From NCBI RefSeq assembly GCF_022489035.1, contig NZ_JAKVTV010000001.1, forward strand, positions 1,240,001-1,304,000: 64,000 nucleotides of DNA, in the 5' to 3' direction. The notes under the pieces are model-generated. The model was not told the DNA's origin. It did not search any database and saw only the letters and a list, made by a program, of their open reading frames with translations. Below are positions 35,438 to 45,189 of the stretch, piece by piece (position 1 is the stretch's first letter; the number at the start of each line of letters is the position of its first letter). The DNA comes from Christiangramia lutea. GTDB lineage: Bacteria > Bacteroidota > Bacteroidia > Flavobacteriales > Flavobacteriaceae. Made by a program: the position numbers and the translations under genes.

Positions 35438-38248
35438 ATGTCTCTCCGTTTCTTGTTACTTAGCCTATTCCTAGCCTTTTTCAATCTTTCTTCAGGGCAG
35501 GAAAATGAAGATAATAGTTTTCTAGCCAAGAGCTTTTTTTCCCATGATATTAGAAATCGTGGTTTACCTGGTTTTGTGCAGGGGCAGGAAGATAAAGCAA
35601 TCCTAGATTTTAGTGAACATAATTCGAAGTTTTATGAAAAATCTAAAGTGGATAGTTTAAAGATCAAAAATGTCTTCATTTCTTTTCAATCTAATGACAC
35701 TTTAAAAAATCAGATAAGAGAATTAAAAAAGTTTCCTGAATTGGAATTCTTGGAAATTAAAACAGGCCTAAGCATTGGGAGAAATAAGGAGATTGAAGAA
35801 TTAGTAATTCCTTCTGAAATTGGCCAGCTTAAAAATTTAAAATATCTCCAAATATCAGGTTCTTTCGAAATCGATCTTCAATCGCTATTCGAAGAATTAA
35901 AGAACTTATCAAGACTAAAATATTTGGGACTGTCGCATGTTAACGATGAACTAAAAATCCCAGAAAATATTACAGGTTTAAAAAACTTAGAGGGTTTGAA
36001 GTTATTAGGCTATACGAATATTTCTTTTCCAGATGGAATACAGGAAATGAACCAGCTAAATACGTTATTCCTGGAGCCTCAAAATATTAAAAAAGATATT
36101 GGATTATTAGCCAAATCTACTTTTCCCCGTATAAATTATCTTAAACTTTATTATACAAATCTCAACCGGGAGAATTTAACCGCTATAGATAAACTTGATA
36201 AATTGGAGAGTCTAGAATTGGTTAATTGTAATATTGATAGGATTGCAGATCTAATGGATGTGCTGCCATCTAGTTTAAAAAAAATTAAATGGACCAGCCT
36301 GAAAACCGATACCACGGAAATAAGCTTTGAGAAATTTAATAATCTTGAAGTATTAGAATTGGATGGAATTATATCATATGAGATCACTCCCTTTGCTTAT
36401 GAACTTAATAATTTAAAGTCTCTTACCATACATTCCGAAAAGTTAGAGAGCATCAATTTAAGCTCGGCTCAAAATTTGCAAATTTTAGACTTAGGATATT
36501 CAAATCTTTCAGAAATGCCAGGAGGTCTAGAGGAACTACAAGATCTTAGAATTCTGAAACTAAATGAAAATCACATTTCAGAGATTCCAAGAGATATAAG
36601 TAGTTTAAAGAACCTGGAAGAACTGGACCTGGCAAAAAATAGAGTTGCAAAAATTGCGGTTGGAATAGGTGAACTTCGTAAGCTTGAGAAATTTAATTTA
36701 GCCTTTAATCAGTTAGAGAAATTACCAAATGATTTTACCCAACTTAAAAATCTGAGGGATCTCAATTTAAATGCAAATAAATTAAAAGGCTTACCGTCGG
36801 ATTTTGGAGAGTTAAAAAACCTTGTAAATTTAAATCTCGGAGATAATTATTTGCAATCCCTTCCGGGGTCCATAACTCAGTTAAGAGAACTTAAAATTTT
36901 TAATATTTCTTATAATGATATTGAAGCACTTCCTGAAGATATTGGGAATATGATAGCCCTTGAAGATTTTATTCTTGGAGGAAATAAAGGTCAGGAAATT
37001 AGCTATGTATCAATTACAGAAAACAGTGATTTCAATAAAAACAGAAAAAGAGAATTTAACCGAATAAGAAAAATTCCGGAAAGTTTTTCAAAACTTGCAA
37101 ATATTAAAAGGCTTTACTTTAAAGATCTAAGCACTTTAGATTCTGAAAATTTATTTCAGATTTTATTAAAACTGCCATCAAAAAAATACAGAACGGAATT
37201 GAGAGGTGTGGGAGTTCACAATTTACCGGATGTGGGCTGGGAAAATTTTCTAGGTGAAACTCTTGAGCTGGGCGGTAGCGTTATAGACTCTATTCCAGAA
37301 CAAATTTTAAAAGCGCCATACCTGGAAAAAATTTCTTTTAGCTTAAGTGAAGCTGACAGACTTTCTTATTCCTTCAACAATAGTGAAGATTTTTTAGTGT
37401 TCGCTGAAGATTTCGGATATGTTGAATTTGAAGATATCAAAAGGTCAGAAAGTATGGCTAGTGCTTATTTGGATTACGCATACGCCAAGAAGTATAAAAG
37501 TGATAAGAAAAATATCATCGAGATCTTTAATAAGGCATTTATACTTGACAGTGCATATACCGCTGAGAATATACGGCCGGCAGATTATGCCCGTGCTTTA
37601 AGGGAAAATAAAGAATATGAAAAGGCGATCACCTACTACGATAAGGCTATTTATCAGGATACAATTAGGGGGCCTTATATTCTTAATTATATAATTCCTC
37701 ATTTTAAAGAAAGAGCAGAATTACAATTAAAAGTTGGTGATAGCCTCGATGCTTTAGAAGGATTGGAATATTTTTCTGGAAGGTTTGATAAAAGTAGTTG
37801 GACATCTACTGGCCTTCTTGCTAAAAAGCTGGGTAAAGATGATCTGGCTCGTCGATATTTTACGAATGCAAAAGAGTATTATAGAAAAAAGATTGAACAA
37901 AGCAGAGAGAGTGATAGGATAAATTATCTGGAGCAGTTAAGCCTTTTAGAAGTATTTTATATAAGTGAAGATTTTGAAGAGGCTTCTAATTACATGGATG
38001 AATTAATGAAGTTTGAATTCATTGCTAATGACGAATTGGTTATAAGAAGGTTATTTAAAATCGTAGATTCTATTCTTCAAGATACCGTTGATAATGATTA
38101 TTTAGTTTCCTTTAAAGAATATTTAGACTCGAACAGAACAGACCTTCAGAGGTGGAGTTTTGATCTGTTCGAAGATTGGCTCGCGATGACCAATAGCTTA
38201 TCTAGTGAGAAGAAAACAATGATCTTTACTGCATTAAAGGAACTTTAA
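35438..38248 (+). CDS. Secreted leucine-rich-repeat protein with C-terminal TPR-like region
   Basis: A 936-residue protein. A signal peptide (FLLLSLFLAFFNLSSGQ) precedes a long LRR solenoid from about residue 80 to 530. Its best repeats have the form LxxLxxLxLxxNxLxxLPxxIxxL (EELDLAKNRVAKIA, RDLNLNANKLKGLP, VNLNLGDNYLQSLP). From about 650 a TPR-like helical region begins (AYTAENIRPADYARALRENKEYEKAITYYDKAIYQD; YFTNAKEYYRKKIEQ). Codon use is more AT-rich than in its neighbours. It is monocistronic, between two terminators. Probably a binding scaffold at the cell envelope; partner unknown. Confidence 0.88.
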   Translation: MSLRFLLLSLFLAFFNLSSGQENEDNSFLAKSFFSHDIRNRGLPGFVQGQEDKAILDFSEHNSKFYEKSKVDSLKIKNVFISFQSNDTLKNQIRELKKFPELEFLEIKTGLSIGRNKEIEELVIPSEIGQLKNLKYLQISGSFEIDLQSLFEELKNLSRLKYLGLSHVNDELKIPENITGLKNLEGLKLLGYTNISFPDGIQEMNQLNTLFLEPQNIKKDIGLLAKSTFPRINYLKLYYTNLNRENLTAIDKLDKLESLELVNCNIDRIADLMDVLPSSLKKIKWTSLKTDTTEISFEKFNNLEVLELDGIISYEITPFAYELNNLKSLTIHSEKLESINLSSAQNLQILDLGYSNLSEMPGGLEELQDLRILKLNENHISEIPRDISSLKNLEELDLAKNRVAKIAVGIGELRKLEKFNLAFNQLEKLPNDFTQLKNLRDLNLNANKLKGLPSDFGELKNLVNLNLGDNYLQSLPGSITQLRELKIFNISYNDIEALPEDIGNMIALEDFILGGNKGQEISYVSITENSDFNKNRKREFNRIRKIPESFSKLANIKRLYFKDLSTLDSENLFQILLKLPSKKYRTELRGVGVHNLPDVGWENFLGETLELGGSVIDSIPEQILKAPYLEKISFSLSEADRLSYSFNNSEDFLVFAEDFGYVEFEDIKRSESMASAYLDYAYAKKYKSDKKNIIEIFNKAFILDSAYTAENIRPADYARALRENKEYEKAITYYDKAIYQDTIRGPYILNYIIPHFKERAELQLKVGDSLDALEGLEYFSGRFDKSSWTSTGLLAKKLGKDDLARRYFTNAKEYYRKKIEQSRESDRINYLEQLSLLEVFYISEDFEEASNYMDELMKFEFIANDELVIRRLFKIVDSILQDTVDNDYLVSFKEYLDSNRTDLQRWSFDLFEDWLAMTNSLSSEKKTMIFTALKEL

Positions 38249-38284
38249 AAAAAAAGCCCGAAGCATCGCTTCGGGCTTTTTTTA
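38247..38284. terminator. Bidirectional terminator between LRR gene and RND operon
   Basis: AAAAAGCCCGAAGC-ATC-GCTTCGGGCTTTTT, A and T tracts on both sides, between two convergent stops. Confidence 0.92.
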
Positions 38285-38305
38285 TTCTCCACATTTGATG
38301 AATTA

Positions 38306-41300
38306 TCATTCAGCGAACTCTACTTCTGAAGGTTCTCTGGTTTCAGTGGTTTCTGAACTGGATCTTTTACTATGCACCCACATCTTGATCCTCATTGCGA
38401 TATAGAACAATAATGGAACAATGATAAGGGTAAGGAAAGTGGCAACCATCAATCCATAAATTACTGTCCAGGCAAGAGGTCCCCAGAAAATAACATTATC
38501 CCCACCAAAATAGATGTTCGCATTGAACTGATCGAAAAGTGAGAAAAAGTCAAGGTTAAGGCCAATTGCCAGGGGAATCAATCCTAAAATCGTGGTTATG
38601 GCCGTTAATAATACAGGTCTTAAACGAGCCTTTCCAGCTTTAATGATCGTGAGCAGCAATTCATTCTTTGGCAAATATTCATCTTCTGGAATACCCATTC
38701 TCAACTTTTTTCGATCTATAAGGAGCTGAGCATAATCAAGAAGGACTACCCCATTATTAACCACGATTCCGGCGAGGGAAATAATTCCCATCATGGTCAT
38801 CATAATTACAAAAGGAGCACCTGATATCACAATTCCGCCGAATACACCAATCAAACTCAGGAATATCGCGATCATGATAATTAGTGGTTTTGAAATAGAA
38901 TTGAACTGGAATATCAAAATAAGGAATATAAGTCCAAGACCACTAAAGAAAGCACCCATCAGGAATGCCTGTTGTTTATTCTGTTCTTCCAGCTGTCCTG
39001 TATAATCAATACTAATATTATCAGGAATCCCGTGGAAATTCCTCATTTCGTTCTGAATTTGACTTACTGCGGCACCAGCATCGGTATAACCTGGAGTTAA
39101 TGCCGAATATACCGTCACCACCCTTCGGGTATCCCTGTGCTTAATTGCACTAAATCCAGATTTGTTACTCTTGGAAGTGACCGCAGATAATGGAATCTCT
39201 CTTAACTGCCCTTTATTATTTCTAAAAGTTAAGGTTTGATTGAATAAGGCGCTATTGTTATAACGACTGTCTTCATCAAATCTCACATATATATCATAAT
39301 CTTCGCCACCCTCTTTATAAACACCGGCTTTGGTACCAAAAATGGAGTTTCGTAGTTGTTGACCAACCTGGCCTGCGCTAACACCTAACTCTCCTGCTTT
39401 TTCCCGGTCTACTTCAACCAGCATGGAAGGCTTATCTTTGTTGACATCGATCTTTAATTCATCGATCGCAGGTATATTCTTGCTATTAATGTATTTTCGC
39501 ATCTGCTCTGCAGTCGCGATCAGTTCATTATAATTTTCTCCTTCAAGTTCAATGTTAATTGGAGCTCCAGCGGGCGGACCATTTTGATCTTTTTCAACCG
39601 AAATGAGAACACCGGGATAGATTCCGTCTAAAGCTTCCTGAACTTTCTGACGAAGTACCTCACTATCCTTCCCTCTACGGTATTTATACTCTCTCATAGA
39701 AGCAGTGATCTTCCCCTTATGAGGCATTTCAGCTGCTGAACCTCCGTCGGTTTGAGGGTTTCCGGCACCTTCACCAACCTGAGAAACTGCACTTTCTACG
39801 AGGAAATTGTAACCATTGTCCATATATTCCGGACTATTCAGGATATTATATACACGGTTCTCTATCTCTTTGGTGATCGCATTTGTTTTCTCAATGGCGG
39901 TACCTTCCGGATATTCGATATATACAATGATCTGGTTAGGCTTATTATCCGGGAAAAATTCCACCTTGGTTCGCTGGGACGCAAGGGAAGCTCCAAAGGC
40001 CATAAAGGCGACGATAAGTAATAAAAATGTCGCACCAACGATCCAGTATGGACGTTTTTTTCTGAAAGATGAGGTTAGTCTTCTTTCGTACCAGTTCTCT
40101 AATTTAACCAAAGAACTTTTCTGGAAATTATTAGCCATTTTTCGAAGTACCAGCCTGTAAACCCAAACCATGATAGCCGTAAAGATCATTAGGGAGCCAA
40201 GGGCTCTGTATTCTCCTCCGAAGAAGAAGATCGCAAACCCGATTGTTACAATTATCAGGGAAACCCTAATGATGGTTTTTAATGGCATGTTCCTGTCTTC
40301 GGTTTTCATGAATTGTGAAACCAGAACCGAATTGAAAAATATGGCTACAAATAGAGATGAACCCAGAACCACCGACAGTGTAATTGGGAAATAGATCATG
40401 AACTGCCCCATTAGTCCCGGCCATAATCCTAGCGGAATAAAGGCTGCAACGGTAGTGGCTGTGGAGATTATAATAGGGAAGGCGATCTCTCCAATTCCTT
40501 CCTTGGCCGCTTCGATCCTGCTGTAACCTTCCTCATCCATGAGTCGGTAAACATTTTCAACAACCACAATACCATTATCCACAAGCATCCCGAGACCCAT
40601 GATCAAACCAAATAAGATCATCGTGTTCATAGTATACCCTAATTGATTCAGGATCATCAGGGACATGAACATAGACATTGGGATAGCGAATCCTACGAAA
40701 AGTGCGTTTTTGAAACCCAGGAAGAACATCAAAACCGTTACCACTAGTATAATACCGAAAATGATATTATTAACCAGGTCATCTACCTGTCCTATGGTTT
40801 TCGAAGACTGGTCATTGGTAATCGAAATCTTAAGATTTGATGGGAAAACATTGGCCTTGGCATCTTCTACGATCTCCTCGATCTTTTCAGCAGCTTCCAC
40901 CATGTTCTTTCCAGATCTTTTCTTTACGTCCAGCATCACCACGCTTTCACCAAATTCCCTGGCATAAGTGGTTCGGTCTTTTGCTTTGAAACTGATGTCT
41001 GCGATATCTTTCAAATAAACATTATCGCCATCTTCAGATTTTACAACAAAATTTTCAAGCTCTTCGGGATTTTCGATCTCTCCAAGCACCCTAATGGTAC
41101 GCCTTTGTCCACTGGCGATATAGTTGCCGGCAGACATGGTCATGTTCCCATTGCTAATGGCACTTGTGATATCGTTAAAACTCACCGAGGACGCCATCAT
41201 CTTGTAAATGTCAACCGCTACCTCAATTTCTTTTTCCTGGGCACCTCGAATATCAACCTTTTTGATTTCGGGAAGGTTTTCTATTTCATCTTCAAGGTAT

Positions 41301-41821
41301 TCACCGAATTCTTTCAGCTTCATTACCGGATAATCTCCAGAAATGTTAATGTTCAGAATTGGCATTTCTTCAGATAGACTTAGCTCAAAGACGTTAGGTT
41401 CTACCTTTGCGCCGTTGAATGTAGGCCAGTCTTCACTTGAAGTTTCAGAATCTATTTCGTCCTTCACTTTTTGTTTGGCAAGTTCTACCGAAATATCCTC
41501 GTCAAACTCAACGGTGATCATCGAGTAGTCTTCCTGAGAGGTAGAGATGATCTCCACCACATTACTTACCGTCTTTAATTTATCCTCTAACGGGTTGGTG
41601 ATGAGCTTTTCGATATCCTCTGCCGTGTTCCCGGGATACAGTGAACTCACATAGATCTTCGTTTCCTTAATCTCTGGAAAACTCTCACGGGGCATGCTGA
41701 AATAGGCTGAAATTCCGAAGAACAGAATAAGGATCATCCCAATATAAATGGTAGTCTTATTCTTGATAGCCCATGAAGAAAGGGGGAATTCTTTCTCTAA
41801 ATGCGTTTTTTTCTTAGCCAT
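38306..41821 (-). CDS. RND-family efflux transporter permease
   Basis: A 1171-residue AcrB/HAE1-type inner-membrane pump: N-terminal TM (TIYIGMILILFFGI), the porter domains with FPEIKETKIYVSSLYPGNTAEDIE, and the RND motif GLIMGLGMLVDNGIVVVENVYR near residue 400 containing the proton-relay acidic residue. A mirrored second half follows (GIISLAGIVVNNGVVLLDYAQ). It is about 120 residues longer than AcrB because of an extra hydrophobic pair and linker in the middle (about 515-600), seen in many Bacteroidota pumps. Last gene of the tetR-tolC-adaptor-permease unit, 10 bp after the adaptor. Confidence 0.95.
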   Translation of the reverse strand: MAKKKTHLEKEFPLSSWAIKNKTTIYIGMILILFFGISAYFSMPRESFPEIKETKIYVSSLYPGNTAEDIEKLITNPLEDKLKTVSNVVEIISTSQEDYSMITVEFDEDISVELAKQKVKDEIDSETSSEDWPTFNGAKVEPNVFELSLSEEMPILNINISGDYPVMKLKEFGEYLEDEIENLPEIKKVDIRGAQEKEIEVAVDIYKMMASSVSFNDITSAISNGNMTMSAGNYIASGQRRTIRVLGEIENPEELENFVVKSEDGDNVYLKDIADISFKAKDRTTYAREFGESVVMLDVKKRSGKNMVEAAEKIEEIVEDAKANVFPSNLKISITNDQSSKTIGQVDDLVNNIIFGIILVVTVLMFFLGFKNALFVGFAIPMSMFMSLMILNQLGYTMNTMILFGLIMGLGMLVDNGIVVVENVYRLMDEEGYSRIEAAKEGIGEIAFPIIISTATTVAAFIPLGLWPGLMGQFMIYFPITLSVVLGSSLFVAIFFNSVLVSQFMKTEDRNMPLKTIIRVSLIIVTIGFAIFFFGGEYRALGSLMIFTAIMVWVYRLVLRKMANNFQKSSLVKLENWYERRLTSSFRKKRPYWIVGATFLLLIVAFMAFGASLASQRTKVEFFPDNKPNQIIVYIEYPEGTAIEKTNAITKEIENRVYNILNSPEYMDNGYNFLVESAVSQVGEGAGNPQTDGGSAAEMPHKGKITASMREYKYRRGKDSEVLRQKVQEALDGIYPGVLISVEKDQNGPPAGAPINIELEGENYNELIATAEQMRKYINSKNIPAIDELKIDVNKDKPSMLVEVDREKAGELGVSAGQVGQQLRNSIFGTKAGVYKEGGEDYDIYVRFDEDSRYNNSALFNQTLTFRNNKGQLREIPLSAVTSKSNKSGFSAIKHRDTRRVVTVYSALTPGYTDAGAAVSQIQNEMRNFHGIPDNISIDYTGQLEEQNKQQAFLMGAFFSGLGLIFLILIFQFNSISKPLIIMIAIFLSLIGVFGGIVISGAPFVIMMTMMGIISLAGIVVNNGVVLLDYAQLLIDRKKLRMGIPEDEYLPKNELLLTIIKAGKARLRPVLLTAITTILGLIPLAIGLNLDFFSLFDQFNANIYFGGDNVIFWGPLAWTVIYGLMVATFLTLIIVPLLFYIAMRIKMWVHSKRSSSETTETREPSEVEFAE

Positions 41822-41831
41822 AAATGCCTTG

Positions 41832-43004
41832 TTAGTAGTTGATTAATTTCACGGTTTGCCCTTCTTTTACACTTCGGGCACCTTCCTGGATCACCATGTC
41901 TCCATCTTCCAGTCCTTTCAGGATCTCGATCTTATCACCCTGGGTTTTACCGGTCTCGATAATTACCTGTTTTGCTGTCCCTTTTCCTTCATTTATATTC
42001 TCAACCACGAACAGGTATTGCTCTCCTTCTGCATTTTCTGATACGATATTTTGGGGTACCAGGATAGCATTTTCATTGGTGTAATCGTTAATTTTCAGTC
42101 TTGCCGTTAGATTTGGCTTGATATCCTTTTTCTGATTTGGAACCTCAATTTCTGCCTTAAAGGTCCTGTTGTTAGGGTTGATGTAATTTCCGGTTTGCTT
42201 CACCTTTGTTTCTACCGTTTCTCCAAGAACCGGGAAGGTTACCTGTACGTTCTTGCCTTCGGTTACATCAGATATATAACTTTCAGGTACATCGGTCTTA
42301 ATATACATGTCGTTAAGATTCACCAATCTTAAAATTGGTGTTTGCCCGGGAGATACCACGTTTCCTTCTTCGGTAATTATATCGTCCACCTCTCCGGAAA
42401 ATGGGGCAGTAATTACTGATTTTGCTAACTGGCTTTTCATCTGGTTCACCGCATTTACCTGGCCCTCATAATTAGACTTAGCCTGTAGGTATTGCATCTC
42501 GCTACCAATTTGCTGGTCCCATAAACGCTTTTGACGTTCAAAAGTAGTTTTAGCCAGGTCTAGCTGGGTTTCCATCTGTGCTAATTGCTGACTTAAACCT
42601 CCGTCATCAATTTTAGCAAGGGTTTGTCCTTTAGAAACGTTTTGTCCCTCAGATACATAAACCCTTTCCAGGACTCCAGCCATTTCAGCATTTAAAACCA
42701 CATTCTTTTTGGTTTCCACGCTTCCCTGGAGTTCCAGGTAATGATTGAATTCTTCAGATTTCACCTCATAAGAAGTGATTAATGGGATGTTTTTTTCAGG
42801 ATTTATTTCCTTGATCTTTTCATCCAGTTGCCTGATGTCTGATTCAATGGCAACCATTTCATTAGTTAATTCGTCACGTTTCTGCTGGATCTTTTCAAGG
42901 TCATTGCTTTCCAGAATCGCTTCGGTGGAATTCTTCTTAGGTTCTCCACAGGAAACGCTTAAGAAAAGAAGCGAAAGTGACAGGATGTAGAATATATTTT
43001 TCAT
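41832..43004 (-). CDS. RND efflux periplasmic adaptor (membrane fusion protein)
   Basis: A 390-residue lipoprotein (LSVSC) of the HlyD/AcrA group. An N-terminal coiled segment (LEKIQQKRDELTNEMVAIESDIRQL) is followed by a biotinyl-lipoyl-like half (VLERVYVSEGQNVSKGQTLAKIDD), the alpha-hairpin (about 145-200), the second lipoyl half (ITAPFSGEVDDIITEEGNVVSPGQ) and beta-barrel plus membrane-proximal domains. It links the permease and the TolC-type channel. It starts 16 bp after the tolC stop. Confidence 0.94.
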   Translation of the reverse strand: MKNIFYILSLSLLFLSVSCGEPKKNSTEAILESNDLEKIQQKRDELTNEMVAIESDIRQLDEKIKEINPEKNIPLITSYEVKSEEFNHYLELQGSVETKKNVVLNAEMAGVLERVYVSEGQNVSKGQTLAKIDDGGLSQQLAQMETQLDLAKTTFERQKRLWDQQIGSEMQYLQAKSNYEGQVNAVNQMKSQLAKSVITAPFSGEVDDIITEEGNVVSPGQTPILRLVNLNDMYIKTDVPESYISDVTEGKNVQVTFPVLGETVETKVKQTGNYINPNNRTFKAEIEVPNQKKDIKPNLTARLKINDYTNENAILVPQNIVSENAEGEQYLFVVENINEGKGTAKQVIIETGKTQGDKIEILKGLEDGDMVIQEGARSVKEGQTVKLINY

Positions 43005-43020
43005 TTCGATGAGGTTATTT

Positions 43021-44460
43021 TTAGTTTTCTGGTGAATAGGTTCTCGTGTCTAGTAAATTTTCAAGTTCTGCCTTGGCAGTGATCACATCCAACATAGATT
43101 GTAAATACTCCTGCTGGGCATTATATAATTGTCTTTGTGCTTCGGTCAATTCAAAACTGCTGGCGATACCTTCAAAGAATTTCGTTTGATTCTTATTTTC
43201 TATTCTTTCAGCAAGTTCAAGATTTCTCACCGAGGTCTGGTAATTTTCAATAGAGAATTCATATTCGCTCTTGGCCATATTTATCTGGCGTTTCACGTCG
43301 TTCTCGGTTTGTTCCAGGTCAAGCAGAGCCTGCTCATATTCTAGTTCTCTTTGCTGGGTTCTGGAATGTCTCATTCCACTACTAAAAATTGGAATGTTAA
43401 GACTTACTCCCAGGATGGACTGCCCAAAGTATTCCTGGTCGTCATTTAGGAAAGTGAACCTATCAGCAAATCCCTGGTAACCGTAATTCACAAAACCACT
43501 AAGTGTAGGCAGGGCTTTTGCTTTTTGAAGTTTAACCTGAATTTCAGCAGATTCGGCCGAATTCTTTGCAATCCTGTAATCAATGTTTTCCTCAATAGGG
43601 ATCTCTCTGTTTAGTATAGACGGGTCGTAATATTTCATGGCCAGTCCGTCCAGGTCATCGGTAAGAATCACCCTGTTTTCAACCGGAATACCCAGGCTTA
43701 GATTAAGCAGTTCATAAGCGATATCCCTCATTCGTTCGCTGCGGCTTAAATTGTTCTTCAGCCTTAGCAGCGTGATTTCAAGTTGTTCAACATCTTCTTG
43801 TTCAGCAAGGCCGTTTTCATAAATTTTCTGGGTGTCGTTAAAGTTCTTCTGAACCGTTTCGACATTATTCTCCAGGATATCTACGCTTTCTTCAGCAAGC
43901 AGAACATTTCCATATGCACTTATAACCGCTTTTTTGATTTCCAGATCGGTCTTGGTTTTTGCATTTTTTGAAATCTGTAAAAGTGTTTTCACAGACTGAA
44001 TTCCTACAATATAAGATCCGTCAAAGATTAGCTGACTCCAGGTTGCTGTAGCATTAACGCTTTGCTTGGTACCAAATCTTACGGGAATAAAACCTTCCGG
44101 TGTGTCTACCGGTGTGTCGTTCCTTTCGGCATTATCAAAATATTCTTCTACTATATCTATGGTGCTTTGGGTATTATCGAATGCAGCAGCCGGTAATAAG
44201 GTAACCGGTTGTTTTAAAAAATTCTGATAATCTACGGCGGCATTTATTTGGGGAAGTCCTTGCGCAATGATCTCCCATTTTTGTTTCAAGGCAATCTCCA
44301 CATCTTTTTCGGCGATTAAGGACTGGTAGTTATTTTCTATCGCGAATTCTATCGCTTCTTCAATAGATAGCTGATAGATTTTCGGGGCTTCCTCCTGGGC
44401 CTTTAATGCCGCAGAAATAATCAGGAAAAGGCTAAATATTAAACTTGTTTTATTTCTCAT
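43021..44460 (-). CDS. TolC-family outer-membrane efflux channel
   Basis: A 479-residue protein with a signal peptide (...SAALKAQ) and two tandem OEP repeats. The N-terminal repeat begins LSIEEAIEFAIENNYQSLIAEKDVE; the second has LQKAKALPTLSGFVNYGYQG and a long helix LEYEQALLDLEQTENDVKRQINMAKSEY. Its start overlaps the end of the TetR gene by 11 bp (44450-44460), which couples their translation. Confidence 0.94.
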   Translation of the reverse strand: MRNKTSLIFSLFLIISAALKAQEEAPKIYQLSIEEAIEFAIENNYQSLIAEKDVEIALKQKWEIIAQGLPQINAAVDYQNFLKQPVTLLPAAAFDNTQSTIDIVEEYFDNAERNDTPVDTPEGFIPVRFGTKQSVNATATWSQLIFDGSYIVGIQSVKTLLQISKNAKTKTDLEIKKAVISAYGNVLLAEESVDILENNVETVQKNFNDTQKIYENGLAEQEDVEQLEITLLRLKNNLSRSERMRDIAYELLNLSLGIPVENRVILTDDLDGLAMKYYDPSILNREIPIEENIDYRIAKNSAESAEIQVKLQKAKALPTLSGFVNYGYQGFADRFTFLNDDQEYFGQSILGVSLNIPIFSSGMRHSRTQQRELEYEQALLDLEQTENDVKRQINMAKSEYEFSIENYQTSVRNLELAERIENKNQTKFFEGIASSFELTEAQRQLYNAQQEYLQSMLDVITAKAELENLLDTRTYSPEN

Positions 44461-45049
44461 TTAAAATTTCTTCTAGAATTTTTATTCCTTTTGGGGTGCA
44501 GATAGCTCTGAGGTGATATTCCAGAAAATACTGCATTAGCTCAGAATGGCTGTATTCTTCCACAGGGAAAAGATCTTTGTCCTTAACACCCATCATACCA
44601 ACAAAATGAATTCGGCTTATAAAGTCGATAGGAAGATCCTCTCGGTAATAACCACTTTCGATCCCTCTCCGGATATTTTCACTAATACAACTTTCCAGTA
44701 GGTCAAATTGCCTCGTTCTGAGGCTCTCAAAAGCTTTCGGATAATATTTTTGTAATTGAAAATGAGGAGAGGCTTTCTCGTCCTTCAAGTGACGTATCAC
44801 AAATTTTTTGATCTCAAAATTCTCCTGTATTGGATTTTGTTTTTTATTTCTGATCTCTTCAATTCCAGAATTAATATTTTCAAAAACATGATGGCTCGTT
44901 GCCAAAACCAATTTACTTTTAGTAGAATAATGAGTGTATATAGTCTTTTTAGATATGCCGAGTTTTTCGGCGATATCATCCATGGTTACACTTTTAAAGC
45001 CATAATTGAGGAACATCTCAGCGGCGGTATTTAAAATTGCTTCTCTCAC
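44450..45049 (-). CDS. TetR/AcrR-family repressor of the efflux operon
   Basis: A 199-residue regulator: N-terminal TetR HTH (NTAAEMFLNYGFKSVTMDDIAEKLGISKKTIYTHYSTKSKLV), then a helical ligand-binding domain. It is the first gene of the efflux operon. Its promoter (TAAATTTG at 45067-45074 minus strand, ATTG at 45095-45098) is covered by a 9-bp-arm inverted repeat at 45081-45108, so autorepression of the whole operon is the likely circuit. Confidence 0.93.
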   Translation of the reverse strand: MREAILNTAAEMFLNYGFKSVTMDDIAEKLGISKKTIYTHYSTKSKLVLATSHHVFENINSGIEEIRNKKQNPIQENFEIKKFVIRHLKDEKASPHFQLQKYYPKAFESLRTRQFDLLESCISENIRRGIESGYYREDLPIDFISRIHFVGMMGVKDKDLFPVEEYSHSELMQYFLEYHLRAICTPKGIKILEEILNEK

Positions 45050-45066
45050 TTGCAGAAAATTTTCGG

Positions 45067-45098
45067 CAAATTTAAGTCACGGAAACTTTAAAAACAAT
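45067..45098 (-). promoter_or_regulatory. Promoter of the TetR-RND operon
   Basis: Minus strand ATTG (45095-45098), 20-bp spacer, TAAATTTG (45067-45074), 18 bp before the TetR start codon. Confidence 0.55.
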
Positions 45099-45108
45099 AA
45101 AAGTTTCC
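45081..45108. promoter_or_regulatory. TetR operator: 9-bp inverted repeat
   Basis: GGAAACTTT (45081-45089), 10-bp spacer, AAAGTTTCC (45100-45108): a perfect inverted repeat lying across the -7/-33 spacer and -33 box of the TetR promoter. Confidence 0.7.
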
Positions 45109-45142
45109 AAAGTTTTACGATTATTTAACATCTGCTTAAAAT

Positions 45143-45172
45143 TTGAAATACTAGCAATTATGGTATTTTAGC
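45143..45172 (+). promoter_or_regulatory. Candidate promoter of the polyprenyl synthase gene
   Basis: TTTG (45143-45146), 18 bp, TATTTTAG (45165-45172; one mismatch to TAnnTTTG), 17 bp before the ATG. Confidence 0.45.
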
Positions 45173-45189
45173 GAAAAAATTTTTCCTTC

